Positions 1 to 10,875 of a stretch of DNA of 64,000 nt are shown here, in pieces (position 1 is the stretch's first letter; every line of letters begins with the position of its first letter). Under the pieces are notes generated by a model. The model saw nothing but the letters and a program-made list of their open reading frames with translations. It was not told the origin of the DNA and did not search any database. This DNA is from DASQDN01 sp963844855. Lineage in GTDB: Bacteria > Acidobacteriota > Terriglobia > Bryobacterales > Bryobacteraceae. The translations under genes were made by a program, and so were the position numbers. The stretch spans positions 1-64,000 of the forward strand of contig CAWJQP010000010.1 of assembly GCA_963844855.1 (NCBI GenBank). Direction: 5' to 3'.

Positions 1-2376
1 AACGATCGAGTCGATAGCGACTCGCGCGGCCCTTAGCGTATCGCCGCGCGCGGTCACATCGTCAAAGGAAGGGAGCCCAGCGCGCGCGTCGAGTCCATAC
101 GCGCGTCGTTCGCCGGCGCTTGCAAGTTCGCGTTCGGCATCATAGCCGACACCGGGCAGCCATTCCTGATTCGTGAAATAGGCGCCGTTCGAGGCGATCG
201 AAGCGTCGATCCCGCTGTTCGGGAACCCCCTCGGTTTGAACTGCACCTCGAAATCAAGCCGCAGCGATTCACCGGGATGGAGGGGCGTCTCTAAAGCATA
301 AATATGGTGGCCAAGCTCGGCATCGGAAACGATGGGCTTCGCCGGCCGATCGAATCGGACGGCCGTTGTGGTGACGGCAGACCTGGTAGTGAGATGGATG
401 GACTCGATGGGGACTGCGCTTTTGTTCACGAGATCAAACGCGCCGCGGATCTCGACTTCCCGCCGCTCGGGATGAATCTCAACACGCAGCTTGGCGCCTG
501 TGAGTTGCGGCTGCGGAGTGTACCTGTATTGTCCGTAGCGCCGCTCGTATTCGGCGCGCCGGGCCTGACCATCAGAGGCGGCCTCGTGCGCATTGAGGAC
601 GTTCGTGTTGTAGAAGATGAACCCGCCCAACGTCAGAACGAGCGCCGCGGTTGCGGCAGCTAGTCCGGCGATCGGACGCGAAAGGCGGCGGCGCGCCAAC
701 GCATGCCGCGCCCGGAAGGCGGTTTCCGTTCCGCGCACCCAGAAGAGCGTCCCCGCCACAGCTAGCAATATGGCCCACGCGACCCAGTAGGCTTTGAACC
801 AGAGCCACGCTTCGATGAACGGTTCGAAGCCGCGCATGTCCGAGTACATCCAGCCAGGATCAGACGCGTAAAGGAGCAGGTTGTGCTCGATCCCGAGTGC
901 CGGGCCGGATGTCATTAACGCGTATGCGAGGACTGCAACGAGGTACCCGATGTATTTGTGGTTCACCAATGTGTGGACGACCAGAGCTAACAAGGCGAAG
1001 AGGAGGTAGTCGACGAGCTGAAGACCGAAGAGACTCTGCGCGTACAGCTTGAGTTGCAGATCGTAGTAGCCCAGGAGCACCTGAGTGAGCATTCCCGCGG
1101 CCATCATTAACGACTCGAGCGCGACGAGCATCAGGCTCAGTCCTAAGAATTTGCCCATGAAAAGAACCCAATCGGGCGCCGGCATCGCGTCGGTGATCTG
1201 GCTCGAGTTCGCGTCACGCTCGCGCCAAACCACTTCGCCCGCATAAAAGATGATGAGGAGCGGAACGACGATCCAGTTGATCTCCGGAGTGCGGGTCAGC
1301 GGAGCGGCGAGAAAGCTGAGGATGCGCTCGGCTGTGGCGAACATCGGCACGCCCATGTGCGCCATTGGGATTGCGCTGAACATCAGGAACGCCGCCGTCG
1401 CGGCGAGGATAAGCCAGCCCCATCCGCTCACAATTGCGACGAAAGTTTCCCGCGCGACGGTAAGCATCTGGCGCGCGTGTGTTATGAGCCCGAATGTGCG
1501 CCGGACATTGGGGACGTTAGTTTGCTTAACACGTGCCTGCTCGCTACCGTGAGACATTTTGTACCGAGAAGCGCCCACCGTATGATGCGCGAAACGAAAT
1601 TTGAAGCGCGTGAGCGCGAGCACACCCAGCGCGATGCCGATCCACAGGACGCGGTTCGCAAGAAGGGCGCCGCTCAGCCCGATCAGGCGTGTGCCTCTCT
1701 CCACGGAGGTCCAGACCATGAATCCCTCTCGCAACACGTTCGCGCCCAGAGGATCCAGAAGCTTCGCCAGTTCCCACTGCCCCCATGCCGTGGCGACCAT
1801 CGACCAACTGAACGCACATGCTGCGATGAGAAGGACGCCGCCTAGGTAGCTCACCGTGGCACGGCGGCCTAGCGCCGACATCGAAAACATAGCGGCAGTC
1901 GCGACAAAAGCATTCGGCAAAAGCAGGAATAAGTATGGGACGACATACGCAGCCGGACGAAATGGACCAAGGAGCGCCGGGTTCCCGACGAGTTCGGCGA
2001 GCAGCAATCCAAGAGGTACGGCCAACAAGAGGACGGCGTAGAGGACAAAAGCCGCAAAAAATCGTCCTCCCAAGTAATCGAACTTGCTGACTGGCGCGGT
2101 GTAAAAGAGTGGATCTAACCGCGTCTGCGCATCTCGCGCCGCGGCGTCGCCGGCAAGTGAGGCGCCGATCAGCAGCCCCATCGTGCCGAAGACGAGGCTC
2201 ATGACTGCGATGTAGAAAGGCGCGTTGGAGAAAGAGTTGTCGGAACGCGCATAGTCTCCCGACAATTCCCTAGTCACGAAGGACGTGAGCAGCAGCAGGG
2301 CCGCAAAATACAGCCACGTCGAGGCACGACGCGACTGGTAGCCGATTTCGAAGCTGAAGATGGTCCAGAACGTCAT
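1..2376 (-). CDS. ABC transporter permease / M1-type aminopeptidase fusion, partial
   Basis: This is a large membrane protein that continues past the left edge; 792 codons are visible and the frame stays open to base 1. The N-terminal half has the ABC-2 pattern of hydrophobic segments separated by polar loops. A second membrane block follows around residues 360-600. The sequence then becomes soluble and ends in the region that precedes the M1 peptidase domain in fused acidobacterial permeases (a YLNAHEA-like helix, then ERRYGQY). The zinc motif itself would lie outside the window. The ATG at 2376 overlaps the stop of the ATPase gene by four bases (ATGA), so the two form one exporter operon. 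The substrate is unknown. The M1 fusion is inferred from resemblance to this family and is not seen directly. Confidence 0.8.
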   Translation of the reverse strand, partial: MTFWTIFSFEIGYQSRRASTWLYFAALLLLTSFVTRELSGDYARSDNSFSNAPFYIAVMSLVFGTMGLLIGASLAGDAAARDAQTRLDPLFYTAPVSKFDYLGGRFFAAFVLYAVLLLAVPLGLLLAELVGNPALLGPFRPAAYVVPYLFLLLPNAFVATAAMFSMSALGRRATVSYLGGVLLIAACAFSWSMVATAWGQWELAKLLDPLGANVLREGFMVWTSVERGTRLIGLSGALLANRVLWIGIALGVLALTRFKFRFAHHTVGASRYKMSHGSEQARVKQTNVPNVRRTFGLITHARQMLTVARETFVAIVSGWGWLILAATAAFLMFSAIPMAHMGVPMFATAERILSFLAAPLTRTPEINWIVVPLLIIFYAGEVVWRERDANSSQITDAMPAPDWVLFMGKFLGLSLMLVALESLMMAAGMLTQVLLGYYDLQLKLYAQSLFGLQLVDYLLFALLALVVHTLVNHKYIGYLVAVLAYALMTSGPALGIEHNLLLYASDPGWMYSDMRGFEPFIEAWLWFKAYWVAWAILLAVAGTLFWVRGTETAFRARHALARRRLSRPIAGLAAATAALVLTLGGFIFYNTNVLNAHEAASDGQARRAEYERRYGQYRYTPQPQLTGAKLRVEIHPERREVEIRGAFDLVNKSAVPIESIHLTTRSAVTTTAVRFDRPAKPIVSDAELGHHIYALETPLHPGESLRLDFEVQFKPRGFPNSGIDASIASNGAYFTNQEWLPGVGYDAERELASAGERRAYGLDARAGLPSFDDVTARGDTLRAARVAIDSIV

Positions 2377-3284
2377 TGCGCCATCTCGAGAACCGGCCCT
2401 TCGTAGGGCATGGCGTAGTGACCGGCCATCGTGCTGAAGTAGACGTCTTCCAGATCCGGCTCGACGAGGTCGAACCCCGGGCCGGGCGATGTTGCGCTGT
2501 AGACGCGTACGACAGTGCGTCCTGCGAGAAGCTTGGTCGAGATGACCGACTGCGCTCGTTCGATCTCGTGCAATTCGGTCCTGTTAATCACCCGGCGCCA
2601 GATCCGTCCGCGCATCGCCGCGACCGCTTGCAGCGGCTCGGCTTCAAGCAAGATCGTCCCCTTGTTGATGATCGCCAGCCGGCTGCACAACTCCGACACA
2701 TCGTCGACGATGTGCGTGGAGAGAATCACGACGGCGTCCTCTCCCACTTCGCTGAGCAGGTTCAGAAAGCGCACGCGCTCGGCCGGATCGAGTCCGGCGG
2801 TAGGCTCGTCGACGATGATCAACTTCGGGTTTCCGAGTAGCGCAATCGCGACACCGAAGCGCTGGCGCATCCCTCCGGAGAAGCCTCCGAGCTTCTTCTT
2901 CCGGACCTCATACAGATTGGTCTGCTGCAACAGCGCGGCCACGATTTCCTTGCGAGCGCGCCGCTCGGTGATGCCCTTGAGCGCGGCGAAGTGCTCCAGT
3001 AGCCGTTCGGCGGTCACGCTTGGATAGAGCCCGAACTCCTGCGGGAGATAGCCGAGCGTTTCGCGGACGCGGTCCTTCTGCCGAAGCACGTCGATGTCGC
3101 CCAAGCGGATCGACCCCTCGTCAGGGTGCTGCAGCGTCGCGATCGTGCGCATCAACGTCGATTTGCCGGCGCCGTTCGGGCCGAGCAGTCCGAACATCCC
3201 TTGGGGAATCGTCAAAGTGATGTTATTCAGAGCCCGTATTCCGTCGGCGTAGCTCTTTGATAAGTTCCGAATCTGTAGTTCCAT
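2373..3284 (-). CDS. ABC transporter ATP-binding protein
   Basis: The gene encodes the cytoplasmic ATPase of an ABC-2 exporter, 303 residues. Walker A is GPNGAGKST, the signature is GGFSGGMRQR, Walker B runs into DEPTAGLD, and the switch histidine is in STHIVDD. The open frame extends upstream to 3485, but ATG 3284 is preferred because the protein then starts MELQIRNLSKSYADG, the standard start of this family. The roughly 100 C-terminal residues after the H-loop are an accessory domain typical of paired permease systems. The stop overlaps the start of the fused permease downstream, so the two subunits are probably translationally coupled. Confidence 0.93.
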   Translation of the reverse strand: MELQIRNLSKSYADGIRALNNITLTIPQGMFGLLGPNGAGKSTLMRTIATLQHPDEGSIRLGDIDVLRQKDRVRETLGYLPQEFGLYPSVTAERLLEHFAALKGITERRARKEIVAALLQQTNLYEVRKKKLGGFSGGMRQRFGVAIALLGNPKLIIVDEPTAGLDPAERVRFLNLLSEVGEDAVVILSTHIVDDVSELCSRLAIINKGTILLEAEPLQAVAAMRGRIWRRVINRTELHEIERAQSVISTKLLAGRTVVRVYSATSPGPGFDLVEPDLEDVYFSTMAGHYAMPYEGPVLEMAQ

Positions 3285-3387
3285 TCCGATCTTCGAGAAC
3301 GTGCGGCGCAGACGCATAACGCACATGCTTTGGCTGGTCTCGCGCGCAATGAGTTCTAGACTGAAGACGGACAAGGTGTTGGAATAC

Positions 3388-3981
3388 TTAACGCACGGAG
3401 GTGGATGAAAGAACTCGTTGCTTAATGGCCGAGTTTTCTTCCCGGGTGAACGTGAGGCGCCGCTGCGATGCCTTCTTGAGTTCAAGCCTCCGAAACCCGG
3501 CTCGCATGACCCCTTCGATGGAGTGCGCTGTTGAGCGCAGGAGCAGGTGTCCGATCTCGTGCGCCATTACGTGTCCCAGTAAACAGGGCACACTGATGAT
3601 TCCGGGTTCCGAGTCCACCATTTCCTGCACACGGGAGAGAAAGACGCCGGCACGCCCCTCAGAACCGTCCATCAGGATTGCAGTCCCCATGACGTTTTCA
3701 CTGTCGTGCGTCAGTGGAGATGACAGGATATGAAGTTCGGCCGCTTTCGTCGGAGCTGAACAGGGAATGGAGTCTGCGACGGTAACAACGGGACACCGTA
3801 TCCAGTTCACAGCGACGCAAACGGATTTGAGAAGCCATGCCGCTTCTTCCTTTGCCAGTTCGAGCGCGTTGCTTCCTACGCCGGCATCGTTGAAGAGTTT
3901 TACAGGCATCTTCTCCCACGTGGTGCAAGCTGCGCACCGCACAATGGCAACGAGAAAGATGAGTGTGATCGCTCGCGGCAT
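3388..3981 (-). CDS. Secreted zinc-metalloprotease-like protein
   Basis: The 198-residue protein has an N-terminal hydrophobic signal (PRAITLIFLVAIVRC) and a VMAHEIGHLLL segment, which carries an HExxH zinc-binding motif. It is followed by a histidine and an S-x-EGVMR segment, as in small metzincin-like peptidases of Acidobacteria. The start at 3981 is chosen because it begins the signal peptide; the frame is open to 4089. It lies 103 bases upstream of the ABC ATPase on the same strand and may share its transcript. The substrate is unknown. The signal contains C-A-A-C-T, so a lipoprotein is possible. Confidence 0.65.
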   Translation of the reverse strand: MPRAITLIFLVAIVRCAACTTWEKMPVKLFNDAGVGSNALELAKEEAAWLLKSVCVAVNWIRCPVVTVADSIPCSAPTKAAELHILSSPLTHDSENVMGTAILMDGSEGRAGVFLSRVQEMVDSEPGIISVPCLLGHVMAHEIGHLLLRSTAHSIEGVMRAGFRRLELKKASQRRLTFTREENSAIKQRVLSSTSVR

Positions 3982-4120
3982 CCCCGGAGCGTCCACACAG
4001 TTGTGCCGGCTTGGAGGCCATAAAAATGTTGTCTCTTGGATACCTGCTAAGCATCTGTAAAAAGAAGGCTTACGAAATGGGGTCAGCAATGAGCTGTATG
4101 ATGGTAGGCCTCACAAGCAC

Positions 4121-6345
4121 ATGAGTGCGCAGCCTTCGGTTCCGTCGGGCCGCTGGCGCTTTGGCCAGTTTGAACTCGACTTGTCTACGCGCGAGTTGCG
4201 CAAAAACGGGCTCCGAATACACCTTCAGGAGCAGCAGGCACGGATTCTTGAAGCATTGCTCGACCGCCCGGGCGAACTGGTCACCCGTGAGGTGTTGCGT
4301 GAGCGCCTATGGCCGGCGGACACGTTTGTGGATTTCGAGCGTAGTCTCAACGCAGCCGTGGCAAAGCTGCGACAGGTGTTGACCGATTCTGCCGAACAGC
4401 CTCGGTACGTTGAGACTGTGGCCCGGCGGGGCTATCGGTTTATTGCGCCGATAGAAGCGAGTCTCCGGCTCGGAGAAACCGCAGCCATGCCGGCAGTTGC
4501 GAAGCTTGGCGAGACAAAACCTGGCGAGACAGATGATTGGTTCCAACCGAGAAAACAAAAACAATGGATCTGGCCGGTCACTGTGGCCGCGTGTCTAGCA
4601 CTCGCATCAGTTGTCATTTATCGTATAAGTCCGAAAGCCGTGTCTGTCCATTCCCCGGCCGTGAGGTTTGTGGTCACTCCCCCGGAGGGGACAAAATTCA
4701 CCCTATGTCCGCGATCTCGCCCGATGGCAGCAAGCTCGCTTTCGTAGCGGTGGATAACTCCGGCCGGAGAAAGTTATGGCTTCGAGCGCTGGAATCGGAA
4801 GCGATTCATCTCGAAAACACGGACGATGCCGTGATGCCATTCTTCTCCCCGGATTCGCAAAACATCGGTTTCTTTGCGAACGGGAAACTAAAGAGAATTC
4901 CAACGTCAGGCGGCGCTCCGCCGACCTTATGTGGTGTACATCAACCTGCGGGCGGAACATGGAACCGCGACAACGTAATTGTGTTTTCCCAGTCCGGACG
5001 ACTGTATCAGGTGATTGCGGACGGAGGAGAAACAATCGAACTCGCTCGTCCGGTCACAGCTGCCGGCGAGAATAACATTGACACCTGGCCGCAGTTCCTA
5101 CCCGATGGACGGAGGTTCATCGTCAGCACTGCAACACATAAGGGACATATTGATCCCATTCGATCCTCAATTCTCCTCGGAGCAATCAATTCAAGCAATA
5201 GAAAATTGCTTGTCAACGCTTATAGCAGGGGCGCGCTTACGCCCTCTGGGCACTTGCTTTTCAGGCGTGACGACGCTTTGGTGGCGCAGAAGCTGGATCT
5301 CAGGCGAGATGAACTTGTGGGTAAGCCGCGGGTTGTCGCTCAAGACCTGAATCGGGCCAGCGCTGGTATACAGGTCGATGTAAAAGCGGGTTTGGCGGTT
5401 GGCGTGCTGCCAGCGCCATTCTCCGCCTCTGACAACGCCGTACTGGTGTATCACTACGCTTCACCGAGCGTAAGACAGCTCGTTTGGTTCAACCGCGAAG
5501 GAAAACGATTAGGTACGGCGGGCGAACTCCGGGATTACATGCAGATATTTATTTCCCCCGATGAGCAGTGGGCGGCAGTGAGCATCCGCCACCGGGTCAG
5601 GCCGCCACATTGGAATATCTGGCTGCTACATCTCAAGACCAATGTCTTGTCGCGCCTGAGTTCTGGTGAGGGCCGGGACGCCGATCCTGCCTGGGGGCCT
5701 GGCTCAGACAGAGTTGTGTACGGAGTCTATCGAGCTGATAAGGGCGAGAATATCGACTTGATGGAAGCCTTGCTAGGAGAGCGTGCTTCCAAACAGATCT
5801 ATTCCGACGGCCATTCGAATAAATCCGAGTCCTGGTCACCAGATGGCCGCTTCCTTCTCTTCCGGCGCAATGAACAGACTTTGGTCTCTCTTCCCATGTT
5901 GGGAGATCGAAAGCCTTCGGTACTTCTCCATACACCCCATATCAAACGAGGATTCCAATTCTCACCGGATGGCCATTGGGTGGCATATTCGTCGTCAGAC
6001 TCCGGCCGGTCAGAGATCTACATAAGCAGATTCCCAGCGATGACGGGTACCCGTCAGATCTCTGCCGGAAGTGGTTACGCTCCAGTCTGGCGGAAGGATG
6101 GTAAGGAACTGTTCTACATGACCGAACAAGGCCATGTGATGGCTGTGGCTATGAAGGTCGGCGCGAAGTTGGAAGCCGGCGCACCAACGCTGTTATTCCG
6201 ACCCGATATCAGATTTCCCAACATGCCGCAATTCGGTGTGATCGACGACGGTCATAAGTTTCTTGTCATCGAAGCACCGCTGGAGCGGATAGGTGATGAG
6301 CGCATGGTCGTTCAAACGCATTGGGATGCTTCGATGCGTCAATAA
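4121..6345 (+). CDS. Winged-helix DNA-binding / TM / beta-propeller sensor, one frameshift
   Basis: Residues 10-110 form an OmpR/CadC-type winged helix: GRWRFGQFELD, then VTREVLRERLWPADTFVDFE and the wing YVETVARRGYRF. A short linker leads to one membrane helix (WIWPVTVAACLALASVV). The rest is a PD40/TolB-like propeller with repeated SPDG motifs (AISPDGSKLAF, SWSPDGRFLLF, QFSPDGHWVAY). The frame changes once near 4690-4710, inside the first propeller strand. The two halves join without loss of recognisable sequence, so I treat them as one gene with an indel. This fusion is common in Acidobacteria and is assumed to work as a one-component membrane-bound regulator. Its target is unknown. It sits 124 bases upstream of the patatin operon on the same strand. 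Confidence 0.78.
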
Positions 6346-6469
6346 AGCTCAAGCTTAAATGAGAAGTCTGGTCACGCCAGAAAGTTTGGCGCTATATTTC
6401 CGAATGTCCCGCTATTAGCGATAGAATCGCTCATTAAATCGTACGAACCTCTGGAGGATTTTCGTTCCT

Positions 6470-7603
6470 ATGTCGGACCCCGTCCAAATTATCCCCGCTG
6501 ATCAGGAAACTGCGGCGCCAGAACCGGGAGTAGGTCTTTGCCTCTCCGGCGGCGGTTACCGCGCCATGGTGTTTCATGCCGGAGTCCTTTGGCGTTTGTA
6601 TGAGACCGGACTTCTGCGGACTTCGAATCGAATCTCGAGCGTTTCAGGCGGATCGATTACATCTGCCGTGCTCGCGCTGAAATGGAAGCATTTGAGTTTC
6701 GATGCTGCAAAGATTCAATCCGATTTCGTTCCGCACGTCATCAACCCGATCCGCTCCCTGGCGAGCGAGACGATCGATGCGGAAGCAATCCTGTTGGGCG
6801 TTGCGTTACCTGGCAGAATTAGCGACCGTGTCGCATCTGCCTACGCGGAACACTTGTTTGGAAACGCAACACTACAAGATCTGCCGGACGAGCCGCGATT
6901 CGTAATCAACGCGACAAATGTGCAGTCCGGCGCGCTTTGGCGTTTTATGAAGCCGTATATGCGCGACTATCGGGTCGGGAGCGTGCCCAATCCGAAAGTC
7001 TCTCTCGCGCAGGCAGTGGCTGCTTCCTCCGCATTCCCTCCGGTGCTGTCCCCAATGGAACTGCGCGTGAATCCGAACGACTTCACTCCCAACTCCGGCT
7101 TGGATCTGCAACGCAAACCTTTCACCAGTAAGGTCGTACTCTGCGATGGTGGCGTCTATGACAATCTAGGTCTCGAGACTGTTTGGAAGCGATATCAGAC
7201 TGTCCTCGTGAGCGATGGCGGTGGTAAGCTGGCGCCTGAAGGTGAGCCGAAGAGCGACTGGGCGCGTCACTCCTACCGGGTGTTGAATCTTATCGATAAT
7301 CAGGTGCGCTCGCTACGGAAGCGGCAGGCGATTGAATCCTTCAAGTCAGGAGCGCGCAAGGGAGCTTATTGGGGCATTCGGACCGACATCAAGGATTATG
7401 GGCTGACGAATGCGCTCGACTGTCCCTTGGAGCGAACGACCCAGTTGGCAGAGACTCCAACGCGGCTCAAGCGCCTGGATGATGGTCTGCAAGAGCGGCT
7501 GATCAACTGGGGTTACGCGGTATGCGACGCGGCTATACGCTGCCATGTGGATAGAAGTTTGCCGGCGCCGACCGGTTTTCCGTATCCTTCCGCGAAGGTG
7601 TAG
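6470..7603 (+). CDS. Patatin-like phospholipase
   Basis: The 377-residue protein starts at ATG 6470 behind a good ribosome site (GGAGGA, about 14 bases upstream). It shows the patatin oxyanion loop LSGGGYRAM (residues 26-33), the nucleophile elbow SSVSGGS (Ser about 59; the first Gly of GxSxG is Ser, a common variant) and the catalytic Asp in CDGGVYDNLG (about 226). There is no signal peptide or membrane segment, so it should be a cytosolic lipid acyl hydrolase. The stop is three bases before the subtilase start, which implies one transcript. Patatins act as membrane-degrading effectors in several bacterial conflict systems, but this placement is inference only. Confidence 0.88.
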   Translation: MSDPVQIIPADQETAAPEPGVGLCLSGGGYRAMVFHAGVLWRLYETGLLRTSNRISSVSGGSITSAVLALKWKHLSFDAAKIQSDFVPHVINPIRSLASETIDAEAILLGVALPGRISDRVASAYAEHLFGNATLQDLPDEPRFVINATNVQSGALWRFMKPYMRDYRVGSVPNPKVSLAQAVAASSAFPPVLSPMELRVNPNDFTPNSGLDLQRKPFTSKVVLCDGGVYDNLGLETVWKRYQTVLVSDGGGKLAPEGEPKSDWARHSYRVLNLIDNQVRSLRKRQAIESFKSGARKGAYWGIRTDIKDYGLTNALDCPLERTTQLAETPTRLKRLDDGLQERLINWGYAVCDAAIRCHVDRSLPAPTGFPYPSAKV

Positions 7604-7606
7604 GCC

Positions 7607-9569
7607 ATGGCAATCGAAGTACCACGGGCATTAGTCGAGTTCATCCTCCTGGGACCGGAGGACGATCGCCGGCAGTTGCAGGATTCGCCCATTCTTGGCG
7701 ATGTGTGGGTCGAGTTTGCAAAGAGACCGGGCGACCGGCTGGAGTTGTTGATCACTCCATACAAAGATCAGCCGGCCGGCAAAGTAGCAACGATTGTCGC
7801 GGATCGCATTACGAGCGAGGGCGCCAATGTTGCTTACTTACAGGGAATCATCGCTGCGAGCCTGACGTTTGACGAGGTTTTGCTCCACATCGTGCCCATG
7901 ACTCACTGGTGGGCCGAAAAACGAATCTCAAGCGCAATGCAAGCTTATCTTGCCGACGCCAAACCTCTTGAAAACGACATCAACGGAGTCCTGCTTGCTG
8001 CACAACGGTGGTTCCAGAAGAAGAGCGACAAATCGATTCAGGACCTCGAAGCGCATAAGCGATACGCCGCTCTCGCCGGACTGATTCTTTGGGCACAAGA
8101 TCAGGACCCAGTGAAATGGGCTAAAGAGACTCCCGCCGGCCCAGACTCTTCATCTTCCTCTTCGAATGCCGAGGCGATGCGGATTCTTAACAAGAAAGTT
8201 GCCGCGGAAATCGTAGCCAAGTTGGCGAAAGTGTTTGCGACGGCCAAGTTCGACCCGGAGAAGAAGTCGCTTATCTATCACGTGTCGATGAATCGGATGG
8301 CGACTCCAGCACTGAAGAAATCGGTTCCGGCGGTTAAGGCCGACGCCGCTCGCACGCTTTTCCGAGTCAACTGCAGTGAGATCGTATGGGCGGTCATCGA
8401 CTCGGGCATCGATGCGAGCCATCCCGCCTTCCTCGATGCGAAGGGCGAGAACGTTCGTGTCAAACGGAGCTTCGACTTCACGAAGATTCGTAGCATCGTC
8501 AGCTTGGACAATGTGAAGGCCGCAGTCGCGAAGAAGCGCATCGCGGATCTAATTACGAGTGAATTGAGGAATCCACCAAAGCCCGAAGTTGCGGAGGAGC
8601 AGCTTCGAGAATTGGCGAAGGGCGCGAGCCGCGGCCGGTCTATCGATTGGGAACTGGTGGAACGGCTGGTTGAGATCAAGCCTGAAACGCCTACGCCCAG
8701 CAATCACGGAACTCACGTGGCCGGTATCCTTGGAGCCGATGGCGCTGCGGCGCAAGCAGCGGACGCCAGGGCAGCAGCGGCGCGAAAGGCGGCAACGAAA
8801 CAAGCTAAGAAAAAGACCGCTGCGCCTGAAGAGACTGAAGAAATGGAGACCGGCGATTGGGCGAGCGGCATGTGCCCGGACATCACGATCTACGACTTCC
8901 GTGTCCTGGCGCCTACGCTGCAAGAAACTGAGTTTGCGATCATCGCGGCGCTGCAGTATATACGACACGTCAACGAACGAAACAGCTTTATCACGATTCA
9001 TGGCGCGAATCTGAGTCTGTCGATCCGGCACGATGTTCGCAATTACGCCTGCGGCCGTACGCCTATCTGCAATGAATGCGAACGCCTGGTGAATAGCGGC
9101 GTTGTCGTCGTTGCTGCGGCGGGCAACCGAGGCTATCAGAATTTCGAAACCAAGGATGGGTTGTACGAAAGTTATGCCGCATTCAGCGTGACGGATCCCG
9201 GTAACGCGGATGGCGTAATTACAGTCGGCGCAACACACCGGTTCTGGCCGCACACATATGGAGTGAGCTTCTTCTCGAGCCGCGGGCCGACAGGAGATGG
9301 GAGGCTCAAGCCCGATCTTGTCGCTCCCGGGGAACGGATTCGCGCGCCTCTTCCTGAAGAATGAATGGGGCGATCTCGATGGGACTAGCATGGCGGCGCC
9401 GCACGTGAGTGGAGCCGCAGCAATGCTGATGGCCCGGTATTCGGAACTTATAGGTCAACCGCGCCGCATCAAGCAGATTTTGTGCGAGAGCGCGACCGAT
9501 CTCAACCGTGAAAGAAGTTTTCAAGGCCACGGCATGCTGGATGTGCTGCGGGCCTTCCAGAGTATCTAG
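7607..9569 (+). CDS. Subtilisin-like (S8) serine peptidase with N-terminal domain, one frameshift
   Basis: The reconstructed protein has about 650 residues. The first roughly 250 residues are a soluble domain I do not recognise. The S8 domain follows: Asp in VIDSGIDASHP (about residue 265), His in NHGTHVAGI (about 367), the oxyanion Asn in AAAGNRGYQ and Ser in DGTSMAAPHVSGAA. About 100 charged residues are inserted between Asp and His, with an Ala/Lys-rich stretch just after the His. The frame shifts by one base near 9350, between APGERIRAP and the Ser motif; all catalytic residues are present if the frames are joined. No signal peptide is visible, which suggests an intracellular protease. 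It is tightly linked to the patatin upstream and an MBL-fold gene 17 bases downstream. Confidence 0.85.
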
Positions 9570-9586
9570 ACTGCGGGAGGAACATC

Positions 9587-10873
9587 ATGATTTTCAGCTT
9601 GGATGTGCGCCGCGCACGAAAAGGCGACTGCCTGCTTCTTCACTTCGGCTCAGAAGACGAACCTGGACTCGTCATGATCGATGGTGGGCCGGGGAATGTT
9701 TACAAGCCGCATCTCAGGCCGCGTATTCTCGAGATTAAGAAAGCGCGCGGGCTCGATAAGAGTGATCCGCTGCCCGTGAATCTATTGATGGTCAGCCACG
9801 TGGACGACGATCATATCCGAGGCATTCTCGATTTGACCGCTGAGATGACTGCGAAGCTCTTCTGCGCCGCTCCTTAATGTTCTGGACTTTTGGCACAACA
9901 GCTTCGATGACATTATTGGCAAAGATCCTGAAGAGTTGACGGCAGCTGTGGCAGCGCAGTTCGGATCGGCCTCGCTGGGAGGTGAATTGCCTGAGGATGC
10001 GACTGTCGATTCCAACGAGGAAGAAGAAGTAGTCGTCAGCACACTCAAAGTGCTGGCGAGCGTCGCGCAGGGGCATCAATTGCGTGGGGACGCAGAGAAA
10101 TTGGGGTTTCCGCTCAACCTGGAGTTTGAAGGCAAACTGATTCTGGCCGGCGACACGGAGCACGAGATCGCGGAAGGATTACGTTCACCGTGGCGGGTCC
10201 GATGCAGCCGGAGTTAGAGAAGCTTCAGAGAGATCACGACAAGTGGCTGAAGGAGCAGCAGGAGAAGAAGAAGAAGGACCCTGGAGCAGCACTCGCCGCA
10301 TATGTGGATGCATCGGTGCCGAATCTATCCAGCATCGTTGTGCTGGCAAAGGTGGAAGACAAGCAGATCCTGCTGACGGGTGACGCTCGTGGAGACAAGA
10401 TCCTAAAAGGGCTGGAAGAGATCGGTGTGCTGAAAAAGGGCGGGAAGATGCATGTGGATATCCTCAAGGTTCCGCATCACGGCAGCTCGAACAATCTCGA
10501 TAACGACTTCTTCGAGCGGATCACGGCCGATCACTATGTGATGTCCGGTGACGGTGAGCACGGCAATCCGGAACGCGAATCGATCGAGATGCTATTCAAG
10601 GCTCGCGGCAAGGCAAAGTTTGAGCTCCATCTTACGTATCCGATTGACGAAATCGACGTTCTTCGCAAGGAAGATTGGGAGAAGGAACAGAACAAGGAGA
10701 AGAAGAAGCACGCCAACGGAAGCAGCAAGAAGCCGCGTCCGAACTGGTCGGCGGCCAAGCACAGCCTTGGCTCATTCTTCGAAAAGAATCCTCTCGCCAG
10801 GGGCCAAAAGATTCACATCGTCGACGATACGAAGCCGCATGTGATCGATCTACTCGATCCGATCGGTTTCTAA
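9587..10873 (+). CDS. MBL-fold hydrolase, ComEC-like soluble type, two frameshifts
   Basis: The gene starts MIFSLDVRRARKGDCLLLHFG, a typical start of soluble ComEC/Rec2-like metallo-beta-lactamase-fold proteins. Motif II is SHVDDDHIRGI, the middle has LLTGDARGDKIL, and the late motif VPHHGSSNN is diagnostic for the ComEC-like branch. A lysine-rich coiled stretch (KEQQEKKKKD) interrupts the fold, and the C-terminus is also basic. The frame changes near 9870 and near 10190; each side continues the same fold. The gene follows the subtilase by 17 bases and ends two bases before the convergent tetR stop. The substrate could be nucleic acid, a nucleotide or a phosphodiester; the sequence does not decide. 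Confidence 0.78.
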
Positions 10874-10875
10874 CT

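Noticed and set aside
304..663. 119-codon plus-strand open frame
   Set aside because: It is antisense to the well-conserved ABC permease frame and has no coding character.
8549..9391. 280-codon minus-strand open frame
   Set aside because: It lies wholly opposite the subtilase, whose catalytic motifs prove the plus-strand frame.
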